NCBI GenBank assembly: GCA_004017275.1
Contig: SAKE01000034.1
Span: 1-41,822 of the forward strand
Direction: 5' to 3'
Length of the DNA: 41,822 nt
From: Mesorhizobium sp.
GTDB lineage: Bacteria > Pseudomonadota > Alphaproteobacteria > Rhizobiales > Rhizobiaceae
Shown one piece after another: positions 7,936-15,937 of this stretch. How positions within the stretch are numbered: position 1 is the first letter of the stretch; every line of letters starts with the position of its first letter. Both the position numbers and the translations under genes were made by a program. The notes under the pieces are model-generated. The model made no database searches, was not told the DNA's origin, and saw only the letters and a list, made by a program, of their open reading frames with translations.

Positions 7936-7982
7936 GAAGCCGTTCCGTATTCGACCAATTCCATCACAAAGGAGCAACACCC

Positions 7983-8930
7983 GTGAAACGCCTCGCTTTT
8001 TCGCTTGTCTTCTCACTGCTGGCCTCGACGGCCCTGGCCTTCCCGGTCACGGTCGACAGCTGCGGCAGGCCGCTGACCTTCGACGCGCCGCCGAAGCGCG
8101 CCGTGATCCAGGATCTCAACATGGCCGAGATGGCTTTTGCGCTGAAACTGCAGCCGTCGATCGTCGGCCTGACCGGCATCACCGGATGGTACAAGGTCGG
8201 TCCCGAATTCAAGGCCGAGCAGGGTTCGATCCCGGAACTGGCGCCCAAATATCCAACGCTCGAAAATCTGGTCGCGGTCGAGCCCGATTTCTTCTTCGCC
8301 GGCTGGTACTACGGCATGAAGCCGGGTGGCGAGGTGACGCCCGACACGCTTGCCCCGCACGGCATCAAGACGCTGGTGCTGACGGAAAGCTGCGTCCATC
8401 TCGACAAGAACCGGCCCGCCGCCTCGATGGACCTGCTCTATGGTGACGTCGAAAAGCTGGGCAAGATTTTTGGCAGGGAGGCCGAGGCTGAAAAGCTTGT
8501 CTCCGGCTGGAAGACGCAGCTCGCCGACATCACCGCAAAGGTCGGCAACGCCAAAGGCACGCGGGTGTTCCTCTATGATTCCGGCGAGGACAAGCCGTTC
8601 ACCGCGGGCAAGTTCGCTATTCCGAGCGCCATGATGTCAGCTGCCGGCGGCGACAACATCATGGCCGACATGGACACCAGCTGGGGCAACACGGACTGGG
8701 AAACGGTGGCGTCGCGCAATCCGCAGTTCCTGATCCTGCTCGATTACCAGGACGGTGGCGGCTACAGGAAGCTGCTCGATTTCCTGAAGGCGCATCCGGC
8801 CATGAAAGAGACCGACGCGGTCAAGAACGAGCGCTTCGTCGCCTTGCGCTATGCCGAGCTGACGCCTGGACCAGCCAACATCGAAGCGATCGGGAAGATC
8901 GCCAGGGCGATGCACCCGGAAGCATTTTGA
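7983..8930 (+). CDS. btuF: Periplasmic substrate-binding protein, BtuF type
   Basis: A 315-residue exported protein that captures substrate for the adjacent ABC importer. GTG at 7983 was chosen because AAAGGAG lies seven bases upstream and the product begins with a clean signal peptide MKRLAFSLVFSLLASTALA; an upstream ATG in the same frame adds 17 residues that spoil the signal. The mature part has the helical-backbone fold pattern of BtuF/FepB proteins (APPKRAVIQDLNMAEMAFAL, NLVAVEPDFFFAGWYYG). Its stop overlaps the permease start (TTGA). Cobalamin or cobinamide is the likely ligand, judged from the riboswitch. Confidence 0.88.
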   Translation: MKRLAFSLVFSLLASTALAFPVTVDSCGRPLTFDAPPKRAVIQDLNMAEMAFALKLQPSIVGLTGITGWYKVGPEFKAEQGSIPELAPKYPTLENLVAVEPDFFFAGWYYGMKPGGEVTPDTLAPHGIKTLVLTESCVHLDKNRPAASMDLLYGDVEKLGKIFGREAEAEKLVSGWKTQLADITAKVGNAKGTRVFLYDSGEDKPFTAGKFAIPSAMMSAAGGDNIMADMDTSWGNTDWETVASRNPQFLILLDYQDGGGYRKLLDFLKAHPAMKETDAVKNERFVALRYAELTPGPANIEAIGKIARAMHPEAF

Positions 8931-9946
8931 GCTTGCGCCCTCCGGCATTTGCACTGGCCATGCTGGTGGGAGCGGCGGCGATCGCCGCTCTCGCTTTGCT
9001 GTCGATCGCCTATGGCTCGACGCTGATCCCGTTGAACGATGTCGTTGCCGCGCTTGGCCGTGCAATCGGCTTCAGTGGGCACGACGTGTCCGGGCCGGTC
9101 GGCAAGATCGTCGTCGATCTGCGGTTGCCGCGCACGATCCTGGCCATTTGCGTGGGCGCGGGCCTCGGCATTGTCGGTGCGCTGCTGCAGACGGTGACCC
9201 GCAACGATCTTGCCGATCCGTTCCTGTTTGGTCTCTCCTCTGGAGCCGCCGCCGGCGCCGTTTCCGTCATCACCGTCTTCGGCGACAGCTTTGGCATCTG
9301 GACATTGCCGCTGGCGGCCTTCACCGGCGGCATACTGGCTGCCGGCGTCGTCCTGCTGCTGGTTGCACGGGTCAGGGGGCAGGGGCCGGAGCGGCTGATC
9401 CTCGCCGGCCTTGCCGTCTCGTTCATGTTCACCGCGCTGACCAACTACCTGGTCTTTGCCGGCGACCAGCGCGCCGCCCACTCCGTGCTGTTCTGGACGA
9501 TGGGTGGCCTCGGCCTGGCGCGTTGGGACAATATCTGGTTGGGCGCGCTGGGCGCCGGCACCATCCTGGCTTACGCGCTGTGGAACCATCGCCGGCTCGA
9601 CGCTTTCCTGGCCGGCGAAAATGCCGCCGAAAGCCTTGGCGTGCCGGTGGCGCGCATGCGCCGGATGACCTTTCTCGTCGCCGCCTTCTCGACGGCTATC
9701 CTTGTTTCGGTCGCCGGCGTCATCGGCTTCGTCGGGCTGATGATCCCGCATCTGTCGCGGCCGCTTGCCGGTCCCTTGCATTTGCGCCTGGTTGCCAGCT
9801 GTGCCGCCTTTGGCGCGGTGCTTTTGCTGGCCAGCGATCTTCTGGCCCGAACGCTGCTGCCGCCGCAGGAACTGCCGATCGGCATCATCACCAGCTCGGT
9901 CGGCGCGTTCTTCGTCGTCACCATGCTCATCCGCAACCGGCTCTGA
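8927..9946 (+). CDS. btuC: ABC transporter permease, BtuC/FecCD family
   Basis: A 339-residue inner-membrane protein with about ten hydrophobic helices. FecCD signatures are seen: LRLPRTILAICVGAGLGIVG, LADPFLFGLSSGAAAGA, and the ATPase-contact loop AESLGVPVARMRRM followed by GVIGFVGLMIPHLSR. It starts at TTG 8927, whose codon overlaps the preceding stop, so translation is coupled. It completes the importer with the preceding ATPase and binding protein. No outer-membrane BtuB receptor lies nearby. Confidence 0.9.
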   Translation: MSLRPPAFALAMLVGAAAIAALALLSIAYGSTLIPLNDVVAALGRAIGFSGHDVSGPVGKIVVDLRLPRTILAICVGAGLGIVGALLQTVTRNDLADPFLFGLSSGAAAGAVSVITVFGDSFGIWTLPLAAFTGGILAAGVVLLLVARVRGQGPERLILAGLAVSFMFTALTNYLVFAGDQRAAHSVLFWTMGGLGLARWDNIWLGALGAGTILAYALWNHRRLDAFLAGENAAESLGVPVARMRRMTFLVAAFSTAILVSVAGVIGFVGLMIPHLSRPLAGPLHLRLVASCAAFGAVLLLASDLLARTLLPPQELPIGIITSSVGAFFVVTMLIRNRL

Positions 9947-9967
9947 TCGCGGCGGGCAACATTGAGA

Positions 9968-10903
9968 TCATACAGTCCAGAAATAGCGCACGATGTGAAA
10001 GAACACCGGCGCGGCGAAAACCAGGCTGTCGGTGCGGTCCATCATGCCGCCATGGCCTTCGATCAGGTGGCCCCAGTCCTTGACGCCCTGATCGCGCTTG
10101 ATGGCCGAGGCGACCAGCCCGCCGAGGAATCCCATCGAACAGGCGACGAAGGCCACGGCCGCAGCCTGCGGCGGCGAAAAGGGCGTCACGAACGACAACA
10201 ATGCGCCGAGCAGGCTCGCCGACACCAGTCCGCCGATCAGGCCTTCCCAGGTTTTCGACGGCGAGACGTTCGGCGAAAACCGATGTTTTCCAAACAGCTT
10301 GCCGAAGATGTACTGCAGCACGTCGCTGCCTTGCACGACGATGATCAGGAAGGCGATCAGCAACAGGGTGCGGCCTTCGAAGCCTGGCACCTCAAGCGTC
10401 AGCAGGGCAGGGACATGGCTGACGCAATAGACGGAGATCATCACCGCCCATTGCTGCGCGGCGATGCGCTCGAGGAAGCGTTCGGTGTCGCCATGCAGCG
10501 CCGTGATGGCCGGCATCAACAGGAAACAGTAGACCGGAATGAAGATGACGAAGAGACCGTACCAGGCGGTCCACACCAGCCAGTATTGAAACGGTATGAT
10601 GATGCCGAACATGCCAAGCAGCACCCAATGGTCGCTGCGGCGCGTATGCGTCAGCGTCACGAATTCGCGCAACGCGGCGAAGGAGATCAGTGCGAACAGG
10701 ATGGTCATGCCGTAGCGGCCGAAGAAGAAGGCGACCGTCATCAGCGCCACCATTACCCACCAGGCGTTGATGCGCTGGGTCAGATTGACGAGCGTCGAAC
10801 TCAACGGCTTTGGCGCCCGCGCCGAAAGGATGGCGGCGACGACGCTGGCGGTGGTCAGGACCGCCAGCAGGCCGATGATCAGGATGGAGATCTCGTGACG
10901 CAT
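9968..10903 (-). CDS. ynbB: Phosphatidate cytidylyltransferase (CDP-diacylglycerol synthase), YnbB-like
   Basis: A 311-residue integral membrane enzyme that makes CDP-diacylglycerol from phosphatidate and CTP. The CDS signature is clear near the C-terminus: SAIKRDQGVKDWGHLIEGHGGMMDRTDSL is a close match to S-x2-K-R-x4-K-D-x6-GHGG-x2-DR-x-D. About eight hydrophobic segments precede it. ATG at 10903 was chosen because it overlaps the PlsC stop by one base (TGATG); the longer open frame is a shadow. It is the last gene of the six-gene lipid operon. Being in this operon, it is likely an accessory paralogue rather than the housekeeping CdsA. Confidence 0.92.
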   Translation of the reverse strand: MRHEISILIIGLLAVLTTASVVAAILSARAPKPLSSTLVNLTQRINAWWVMVALMTVAFFFGRYGMTILFALISFAALREFVTLTHTRRSDHWVLLGMFGIIIPFQYWLVWTAWYGLFVIFIPVYCFLLMPAITALHGDTERFLERIAAQQWAVMISVYCVSHVPALLTLEVPGFEGRTLLLIAFLIIVVQGSDVLQYIFGKLFGKHRFSPNVSPSKTWEGLIGGLVSASLLGALLSFVTPFSPPQAAAVAFVACSMGFLGGLVASAIKRDQGVKDWGHLIEGHGGMMDRTDSLVFAAPVFFHIVRYFWTV

Positions 10904-11565
10904 CAATCGTCTCGCTCGGGACGCGGGTTGAGCGCCAGAAGCGTGGCGTGGGCGCGTTCGAGAAAGGCGCGGCGTTCTTCGCCCGGACCAACCGCCACCG
11001 GAGCGCCGAAGACGACGCGGCACAGCAGCGGCACCGGCAGGAACTGGCCCTTGGGCAGGACGCGCGACATGTTCTCGATCCAGCACGGGATCAGCTCGAC
11101 CTCAGGCCGCGCCATCGACAGATTGTAGAGCCCGGAACGGAAGGCCAGCAGCGGCTCCTCGGTCATATTGCGGGTGCCCTCGGGAAACAGGATCAGCGAG
11201 TGGCCCTGGTCGAGAACCGACAGCATGATCTCGATCGGATTTTCCTCAGGTTTCGTCCATTGCCGGTTGATGAGCACGGACGACAGCATGTCTTCGGCAA
11301 TGAAGCGGCGCAGCCGTGACTTTCCCCAATATTCCCCGGCGGCAACCGCATGCGTGATCGCGCGCTCCTTTTCGCTCAGGCAGGCTGACAGCAGGATGAA
11401 GTCGCCATGGCTGGTGTGATTGGCGAAGTAGATGCGCTGCCGGTCGGACGGCAGGCTGCCGCTCCAGATCGGACGCACCCCGGTCACCATCCAGGCCAAC
11501 GCCGATAGGCCTACGGAGGTTACCGTCTGCAGCAAGGTGAAGGTCGTGAGCGAAAGCCTGTTCAT
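10903..11565 (-). CDS. plsC: 1-acyl-sn-glycerol-3-phosphate acyltransferase family (PlsC-like)
   Basis: A 220-residue membrane-associated acyltransferase that would acylate lysophosphatidate or a related lysolipid. It shows the catalytic NHTSHGD box (His50-x4-Asp55) and the substrate-binding FPEGTR (127-132), with an N-terminal hydrophobic anchor. The start overlaps the preceding small membrane protein (ATGA) and the stop overlaps the CDP-diacylglycerol synthase start. The remembered E. coli ynbABCD set has no such gene, so its presence extends the pathway by one step. Confidence 0.9.
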   Translation of the reverse strand: MNRLSLTTFTLLQTVTSVGLSALAWMVTGVRPIWSGSLPSDRQRIYFANHTSHGDFILLSACLSEKERAITHAVAAGEYWGKSRLRRFIAEDMLSSVLINRQWTKPEENPIEIMLSVLDQGHSLILFPEGTRNMTEEPLLAFRSGLYNLSMARPEVELIPCWIENMSRVLPKGQFLPVPLLCRVVFGAPVAVGPGEERRAFLERAHATLLALNPRPERDD

Positions 11566-12005
11566 CGCGGCGCCCAGAATGCCGCCGCGAAAAGCATCGC
11601 CAGGAACAGGCCGAAGACGACGCGCTGCTTGAACAGCAGGCGGCGCGTGCCGGCTATCCGCTCATCGAGCGAGCGCGTGGCGGGCGCCGAAGGCTTTAGG
11701 CGCATGCGCGCCAGTATGTCATCGACCGCGGCGCCGCCGGAAGCTTCGTCGTCGTGACTGGCCATGATCCGGAACAGCAGCGCGTCGAACGTCAGCAATG
11801 CCGACAGCGCCAGCACGGCCACCGCGCTCGCGGCGGCGAGCGACAGAGGAAGAGCGGCGCGCAAGGTCTCGAATGCACCGCGCTCCGAGGCCGCCATCGG
11901 CTCGAGGATGTTTCCGGCAACCACGACCGCGGCTGGCCACGACGCCTGGACCATCAGCATACGGGCAAAGCGCGTGGTACGGTCCTGATAGGCATTGCCG
12001 GTCAT
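11562..12005 (-). CDS. Small membrane protein of the ynb-like lipid operon, unknown function
   Basis: A 147-residue protein with no recognised family. Hydrophobic segments lie at about residues 20-36, 50-78 and 128-145, and a charged loop (HDDEASGGAAVDDILARMRL) separates the last two. ATG at 12005 overlaps the stop of the phosphatase fusion gene (ATGA), and its own stop overlaps the plsC start, so it is embedded in the operon and clearly translated with it. The longer open frame upstream is antisense-like noise. Possibly a scaffold or flippase accessory; that is speculation. Confidence 0.75.
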   Translation of the reverse strand: MTGNAYQDRTTRFARMLMVQASWPAAVVVAGNILEPMAASERGAFETLRAALPLSLAAASAVAVLALSALLTFDALLFRIMASHDDEASGGAAVDDILARMRLKPSAPATRSLDERIAGTRRLLFKQRVVFGLFLAMLFAAAFWAPR

Positions 12006-13321
12006 GACGAGGCTGGCTCCGCGGCCAGATGCACCGGTCGGCCGGCGGCGGTGAGCATGTTGAGGGCAGCTGCCGGCGTTTGTGCCCTGCCGGTCGTCAC
12101 CAGCCATTCGGCAACGACGCCGGCGCTGCGCTGGAAGCCGAGCGCGCAGCACACCAGCACGGTGCCGTCGCGGCGCGCGCTCTCCAGCGCACCGGCTGCC
12201 TGCTGCCGTATCGCCATTGGCGGCGGTAAGAGGTCGATCATCGGGAAGCTGATCCAACGGCAATCGGCTCCCGCCGGTTTTTCAAGTTCGGCACCGAGGT
12301 CTATCACCGTGCCGAAGGTTTTGGCCTCGCGTGCCGTGGGAAAGCGCCCGAGGAAGACGCCGTCGGCAACCGGCACCTGGGGGGCAAGATTGCGCGTCCA
12401 GGCCCATATGTTTGCCCTGGCGCCGAGACGGTAAGGCAAGAGCAGGACACGGCTTGCCAGCGTAATGCTGCCATCCGCCGATTTCTGGAACACTTTGGCG
12501 CCCGCGCCGGCATAGGCGAAGGCGACGATGGCCAGCGCCAGTGCTGGCCAAAGCAGGAAGAGCGCGACGGCGCAAAACAAGGCGCCTAGCGCGGCGGCCA
12601 CCAGCGCAAGGACGGCGCCCAGTGCATAGAACAATGCCAGCCGCCGCGCCTTTGCGTCGCTGGTCGGCCGGACGCCTGAAAACGGCAGTTCGCCACTGCG
12701 CGGAAACAGCCACAGCGCAAAAATCCCGAGCAGCGCGCCGGTCGGGATGTCGATGAAATGATGCTGCCAGGTCGTCAGCACCGAAGCGCCGATGAGGAAG
12801 CACCAGCCATGCCAGAGCGGCAGGAGAAGGCCGCCGAGCCGGTGGCGCCAATGATCCCAGATGATCACCAAAAGGGCGATGTGCAGCGACGGCGCCTGGT
12901 TGAACGGCTTGTCGAAGCCGCCAAGCACGGCAAACAGGAAGCCCGGCAGCCCGGTCGTTGCCGGCCGCATGAATGTCGCGGTCAGCGGGAACAGGATGAA
13001 ACAGGCAACGGCAACGGTTTGCGCTGTGAGATAACGCCCGGCCAGCCGGTCGACCTCTTGCCTGCTATCGTTGAGCAGCAACGACAGGCCGTAGAACAGG
13101 TTGATCGACCAGTAGGGCACGATGGTCCAGGCGACGAACGGAATACCGTGTTCCCAGGAGAATACGATGCTGCCGACATCGTCGCGCTGCGAGGCCAGCC
13201 AGTTGGCAAAGCCGTAGCTGAGATAGAAGAACGGCGCCAGGAAGGCCAGCCAAAGGGCTGCCCTGACGACCACCCGGCTATAGGGTTCCGCGTGCGCCAC
13301 GGATGCAGGCGATGAGACCAT
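12002..13321 (-). CDS. ynbD: Bifunctional PAP2 phosphatase / dual-specificity phosphatase (YnbD-like)
   Basis: A 439-residue fusion. The N-terminal multi-helix membrane half has the PAP2 acid-phosphatase motifs FMRP (about 117-120), PSLH (144-147) and TTWQHHFID (183-191). The C-terminal cytosolic half (about 310-430) is a dual-specificity-type phosphatase with the loop CALGFQR (Cys392-x5-Arg398) and a likely general acid in SFPMIDLLPP. The residue before the catalytic Cys is Cys rather than the usual His. PAP2 enzymes dephosphorylate lipid phosphates. Start ATG 13321 abuts the previous stop with no gap. The domain order matches what I recall of E. coli YnbD. Confidence 0.88.
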   Translation of the reverse strand: MVSSPASVAHAEPYSRVVVRAALWLAFLAPFFYLSYGFANWLASQRDDVGSIVFSWEHGIPFVAWTIVPYWSINLFYGLSLLLNDSRQEVDRLAGRYLTAQTVAVACFILFPLTATFMRPATTGLPGFLFAVLGGFDKPFNQAPSLHIALLVIIWDHWRHRLGGLLLPLWHGWCFLIGASVLTTWQHHFIDIPTGALLGIFALWLFPRSGELPFSGVRPTSDAKARRLALFYALGAVLALVAAALGALFCAVALFLLWPALALAIVAFAYAGAGAKVFQKSADGSITLASRVLLLPYRLGARANIWAWTRNLAPQVPVADGVFLGRFPTAREAKTFGTVIDLGAELEKPAGADCRWISFPMIDLLPPPMAIRQQAAGALESARRDGTVLVCCALGFQRSAGVVAEWLVTTGRAQTPAAALNMLTAAGRPVHLAAEPASS

Positions 13322-15130
13322 TCAGCGGCGCCGTGCGACCGAGACGGTGAAGATGCCCCATTGATCGATGCGCTGCTCGAGCTTGTCGAAACCGGCGGCT
13401 TCGACGAGCTGGTCCATCTCGCCTTGCGTGCGGCGGCGCATCACCCAGGCTTCGCCGCCGCGATGCGAGGTCAGGCTGCGGGCGATCATTTCGAGCTGCG
13501 GATGCCAGGGCTGGTTGGTGTAGAGCAACAGGCTGCCCGGTTGCATGGCGCTGGCCAACCCACCGAGCGAGCGGGCGATCATGGCGTTGTCGGAGAACAG
13601 CTCGTAGAGGCCGGAAACGATGGCAAGGTCCGGAGCCGGATCGATCGAAGCGAGCATGTCGGCATCGAAGGCGTCCGCACGCCGGAACGAGACGTCAGCC
13701 GGCAACTGCCGCTCGGCAATCAGCTTGCGGCCAAGCTGGACGTTAAGGTCGGAATAATCCTGCAGGCGCACGCTCGCCGGCTGGTCGGGGCTCTTCACGA
13801 TGGCATCGAGAACATAGCGGCCGTGGCCGGCGGCGATGTCGAGAATGTGCACCGACCGGCCGGCAGCCTTGAGCGTCGCCAGGCAAGAGCCGACGAGTTC
13901 TTCGAGATGCAGCTTGCGCTGGCGGATGCCACGCCAGCCTATGGCTTCCAGGAAGATGCGGTCGACGACGCGGCCAAGAGGCGTAAGCCCTCGCGCGTCG
14001 TTCTCGTAGACATAGTCCAGCGTCGAGCCCGAATCGAAGCCCGTGGTGACGCCGGTCTTCATGCCCCGGGAGACCCAGGCGCCCATGCGGATCGACGCGC
14101 GGCTGAATGCCCAATAAAGGCCTTTGGGTGACATGAGGGCGAGAGGCGAGGCAAGCCTGTCGGCCTCGTCGCGCGTGTAACCGACGATGTCCGCCTGCTT
14201 CAGGTCGACCGGCGCGTCCGGTGCTGCAAACTGCTCGGCCAGGAATGGCCGGATCAGGTCGAGGGCCTTTGCCCGGTCGCGTTCGCCCAGCGTATCGTGG
14301 AAGAAGCCCGGCAACACATGGCGTTCCTTGGTGCGGCTGCCGAGATTGACGAAAAATTCGTGCTGCGGGCCGTGGCGCACCACCCAGTCGCTGCCCGAAA
14401 GCAGAAGCTGCGTCGGCACGGTGATGGCGCGGGCATCAGTGACGATACGGGCCGCGTGCTGGTAGAGTTCGACCAGGATGTTGGACGCGATCGGCCGCGT
14501 GATCAGTGGATCGCTCTCGAAAGAGGCAATGCGCACGGGATCATGGGTCAGGAATTTCGCCTTGACGTAGGAATTAACGAAGAAGCGGCCCTTGATTTTC
14601 TGCCAGAGCGCGATGCCTTCCCTGGCAAAGGGCACATAGAGTTTCACCGAAAAAGCCGGTGAAGCCAGCACCATGGCGCGCAGTTTCGGCGCATAGTCGT
14701 GCACCCAGGCGGCGGCAAGCACGGCGCCGAAGGATTGCGCGATCAGCGCGATATCCTGCGTGGCGAAGCCTTCCCTGGTGGCGATCTCGCGCATGAAGCA
14801 GTCGATGTCGCGCACCAGGGCCGAGAAGGAAGGGGCATAGCCGCGCTCGCCGGACGAACGGCCGTTGCCGCGGGCATCCCAGGCATAGAAGGCATGGTCC
14901 GGCATCTGCAATTCGTCGACGAGATGGGCCATGCGGCCACCATGCTCATGGCCGCGATGGAAGAGCACCACCGCGCCCTTGGCATCGGCGGAAGCTGCCG
15001 GCCAGAAGCGGTAGAAGATCTCGGTCCCGTCATGGCTGCGGAAGACCCGCTCCTGCGCTTGCCGCTCAAGGCTTTCCGTGGCCGCGGCGGCGATCGGTTC
15101 GTGCAACATGGACTTCCCCTCTGGCGGCAT
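13322..15130 (-). CDS. ynbC: Bifunctional alpha/beta hydrolase / SAM-dependent methyltransferase (YnbC-like)
   Basis: A 602-residue two-domain protein. Residues about 25-310 are an alpha/beta hydrolase resembling monoacylglycerol lipases, with nucleophile Ser133 in LIAQSFGAVLA, AWDARGNGRSSG, and a catalytic His in GFFHDTLGE. Residues about 400-600 are a class I methyltransferase with the SAM loop ILDIAAGHGRYVLDA. It lies between the CDP-alcohol transferase (15-base gap) and the phosphatase fusion (no gap). An internal ATG at 15109 with an AGGGGAAG site is an equally good start, removing seven residues. It may deacylate and methylate a lipid or head group; unproven. Confidence 0.87.
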   Translation of the reverse strand: MPPEGKSMLHEPIAAAATESLERQAQERVFRSHDGTEIFYRFWPAASADAKGAVVLFHRGHEHGGRMAHLVDELQMPDHAFYAWDARGNGRSSGERGYAPSFSALVRDIDCFMREIATREGFATQDIALIAQSFGAVLAAAWVHDYAPKLRAMVLASPAFSVKLYVPFAREGIALWQKIKGRFFVNSYVKAKFLTHDPVRIASFESDPLITRPIASNILVELYQHAARIVTDARAITVPTQLLLSGSDWVVRHGPQHEFFVNLGSRTKERHVLPGFFHDTLGERDRAKALDLIRPFLAEQFAAPDAPVDLKQADIVGYTRDEADRLASPLALMSPKGLYWAFSRASIRMGAWVSRGMKTGVTTGFDSGSTLDYVYENDARGLTPLGRVVDRIFLEAIGWRGIRQRKLHLEELVGSCLATLKAAGRSVHILDIAAGHGRYVLDAIVKSPDQPASVRLQDYSDLNVQLGRKLIAERQLPADVSFRRADAFDADMLASIDPAPDLAIVSGLYELFSDNAMIARSLGGLASAMQPGSLLLYTNQPWHPQLEMIARSLTSHRGGEAWVMRRRTQGEMDQLVEAAGFDKLEQRIDQWGIFTVSVARRR

Positions 15131-15145
15131 GGCGAGCCTCGATGC

Positions 15146-15754
15146 TCAGCTGGCGCTGCCAATAAGGCCGGCGCGTATCCGGTTTATGGCGGTCAGCAGC
15201 GAAAGCGTTGCCATGGCCGGAAACACAAACGGCGCGATGGATGCCGGCCAGAGCCCGGCGGCGTACAGTACGGCGACCACGCCCAGCGCCAGCGCCCTGT
15301 CGCTCTTGCCGAACGGCCCGGCATAGTTTCGCCCGACCTTGGCGGCGATGCCGAGCACCCCGGCGAACTCGGTCAGCACGGCCGTTATCGCGAAGGCGAC
15401 GACGCCCCATGGGGCAAACTGCGGAAAGACGGCAAAAGGAAGGATCAGCGCGAGATCCGAAACGACGTCGCACAACTCGTTCAGATACATGCCGAGCGTC
15501 GAGGCCTGCCCATGCTCCCGCGCCAGCATGCCATCCACGGCATTCAGCGCCATGCGCACGAACATCACCGCGGGGATCAGCAACAGCAGCCAGCGCCATT
15601 CATGCCAGATCGCGATGGCCGTCCCAGTCGCTATCGACATCAGCGCTGCCAGTATGGTGATGCTGTTTGCGGTAACGCCGATTGCCGCCAGCCGATTGAC
15701 CAGCGGCCGCAGTCGGCCCTGGAAAGCCGGCTTGAGAGCATAAAGCGTCGGCAT
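15146..15754 (-). CDS. ynbA: CDP-alcohol phosphatidyltransferase, YnbA-like
   Basis: A 202-residue inner-membrane enzyme with about six helices that would transfer a phosphatidyl group from CDP-diacylglycerol to an alcohol. The family motif D-x2-DG-x2-AR-x8-G-x3-D-x3-D is present but altered: it reads N71-AV-DG-ML-AR-x8-G-MYL-N92-ELC-D96, so the first and third Asp are Asn. YAGPFGKSDRAL near residue 145 closely resembles E. coli YnbA as I remember it, and the same Asn changes occur there. It is the first gene of the six-gene operon, with a GGGG-rich ribosome site. The acceptor alcohol is unknown. Confidence 0.88.
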   Translation of the reverse strand: MPTLYALKPAFQGRLRPLVNRLAAIGVTANSITILAALMSIATGTAIAIWHEWRWLLLLIPAVMFVRMALNAVDGMLAREHGQASTLGMYLNELCDVVSDLALILPFAVFPQFAPWGVVAFAITAVLTEFAGVLGIAAKVGRNYAGPFGKSDRALALGVVAVLYAAGLWPASIAPFVFPAMATLSLLTAINRIRAGLIGSAS

Positions 15755-15772
15755 TTTCGTTGATCCCCCGAT

Positions 15773-15803
15773 CCTGACAGCGGCTGTACATCAATATGTC
15801 AGG
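15773..15803. promoter_or_regulatory. Inverted repeat upstream of the ynb-like operon
   Basis: CCTGACA and TGTCAGG form perfect 7-base arms separated by 17 bases, 19 bases before the ynbA start on the minus strand. Could be a regulator site or a leader hairpin. Confidence 0.35.
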
Positions 15804-15916
15804 CACGACCAGAGCAGAGGCGGCTGCGATCTGTGTTCGCAAATCGCTAACCATGATCGGTCCGGCATGGCTGTCATACCCAATTGCCGGCTTCTGGTGC
15901 AACGCGGCATCTTGAA

Positions 15917-15934
15917 TAGTAAGCACGCTTATTA
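15917..15934. promoter_or_regulatory. Candidate MarR operator
   Basis: TAGTAAGCACGCTTATTA is palindromic apart from one mismatched pair (TAAGC-AC-GCTTA core). It lies immediately before the marR-type gene and overlaps an AT-rich stretch that could be its promoter, the classic position for autorepression by a MarR protein. It could also affect the divergent lipid operon. Confidence 0.6.
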
Positions 15935-15937
15935 TAT

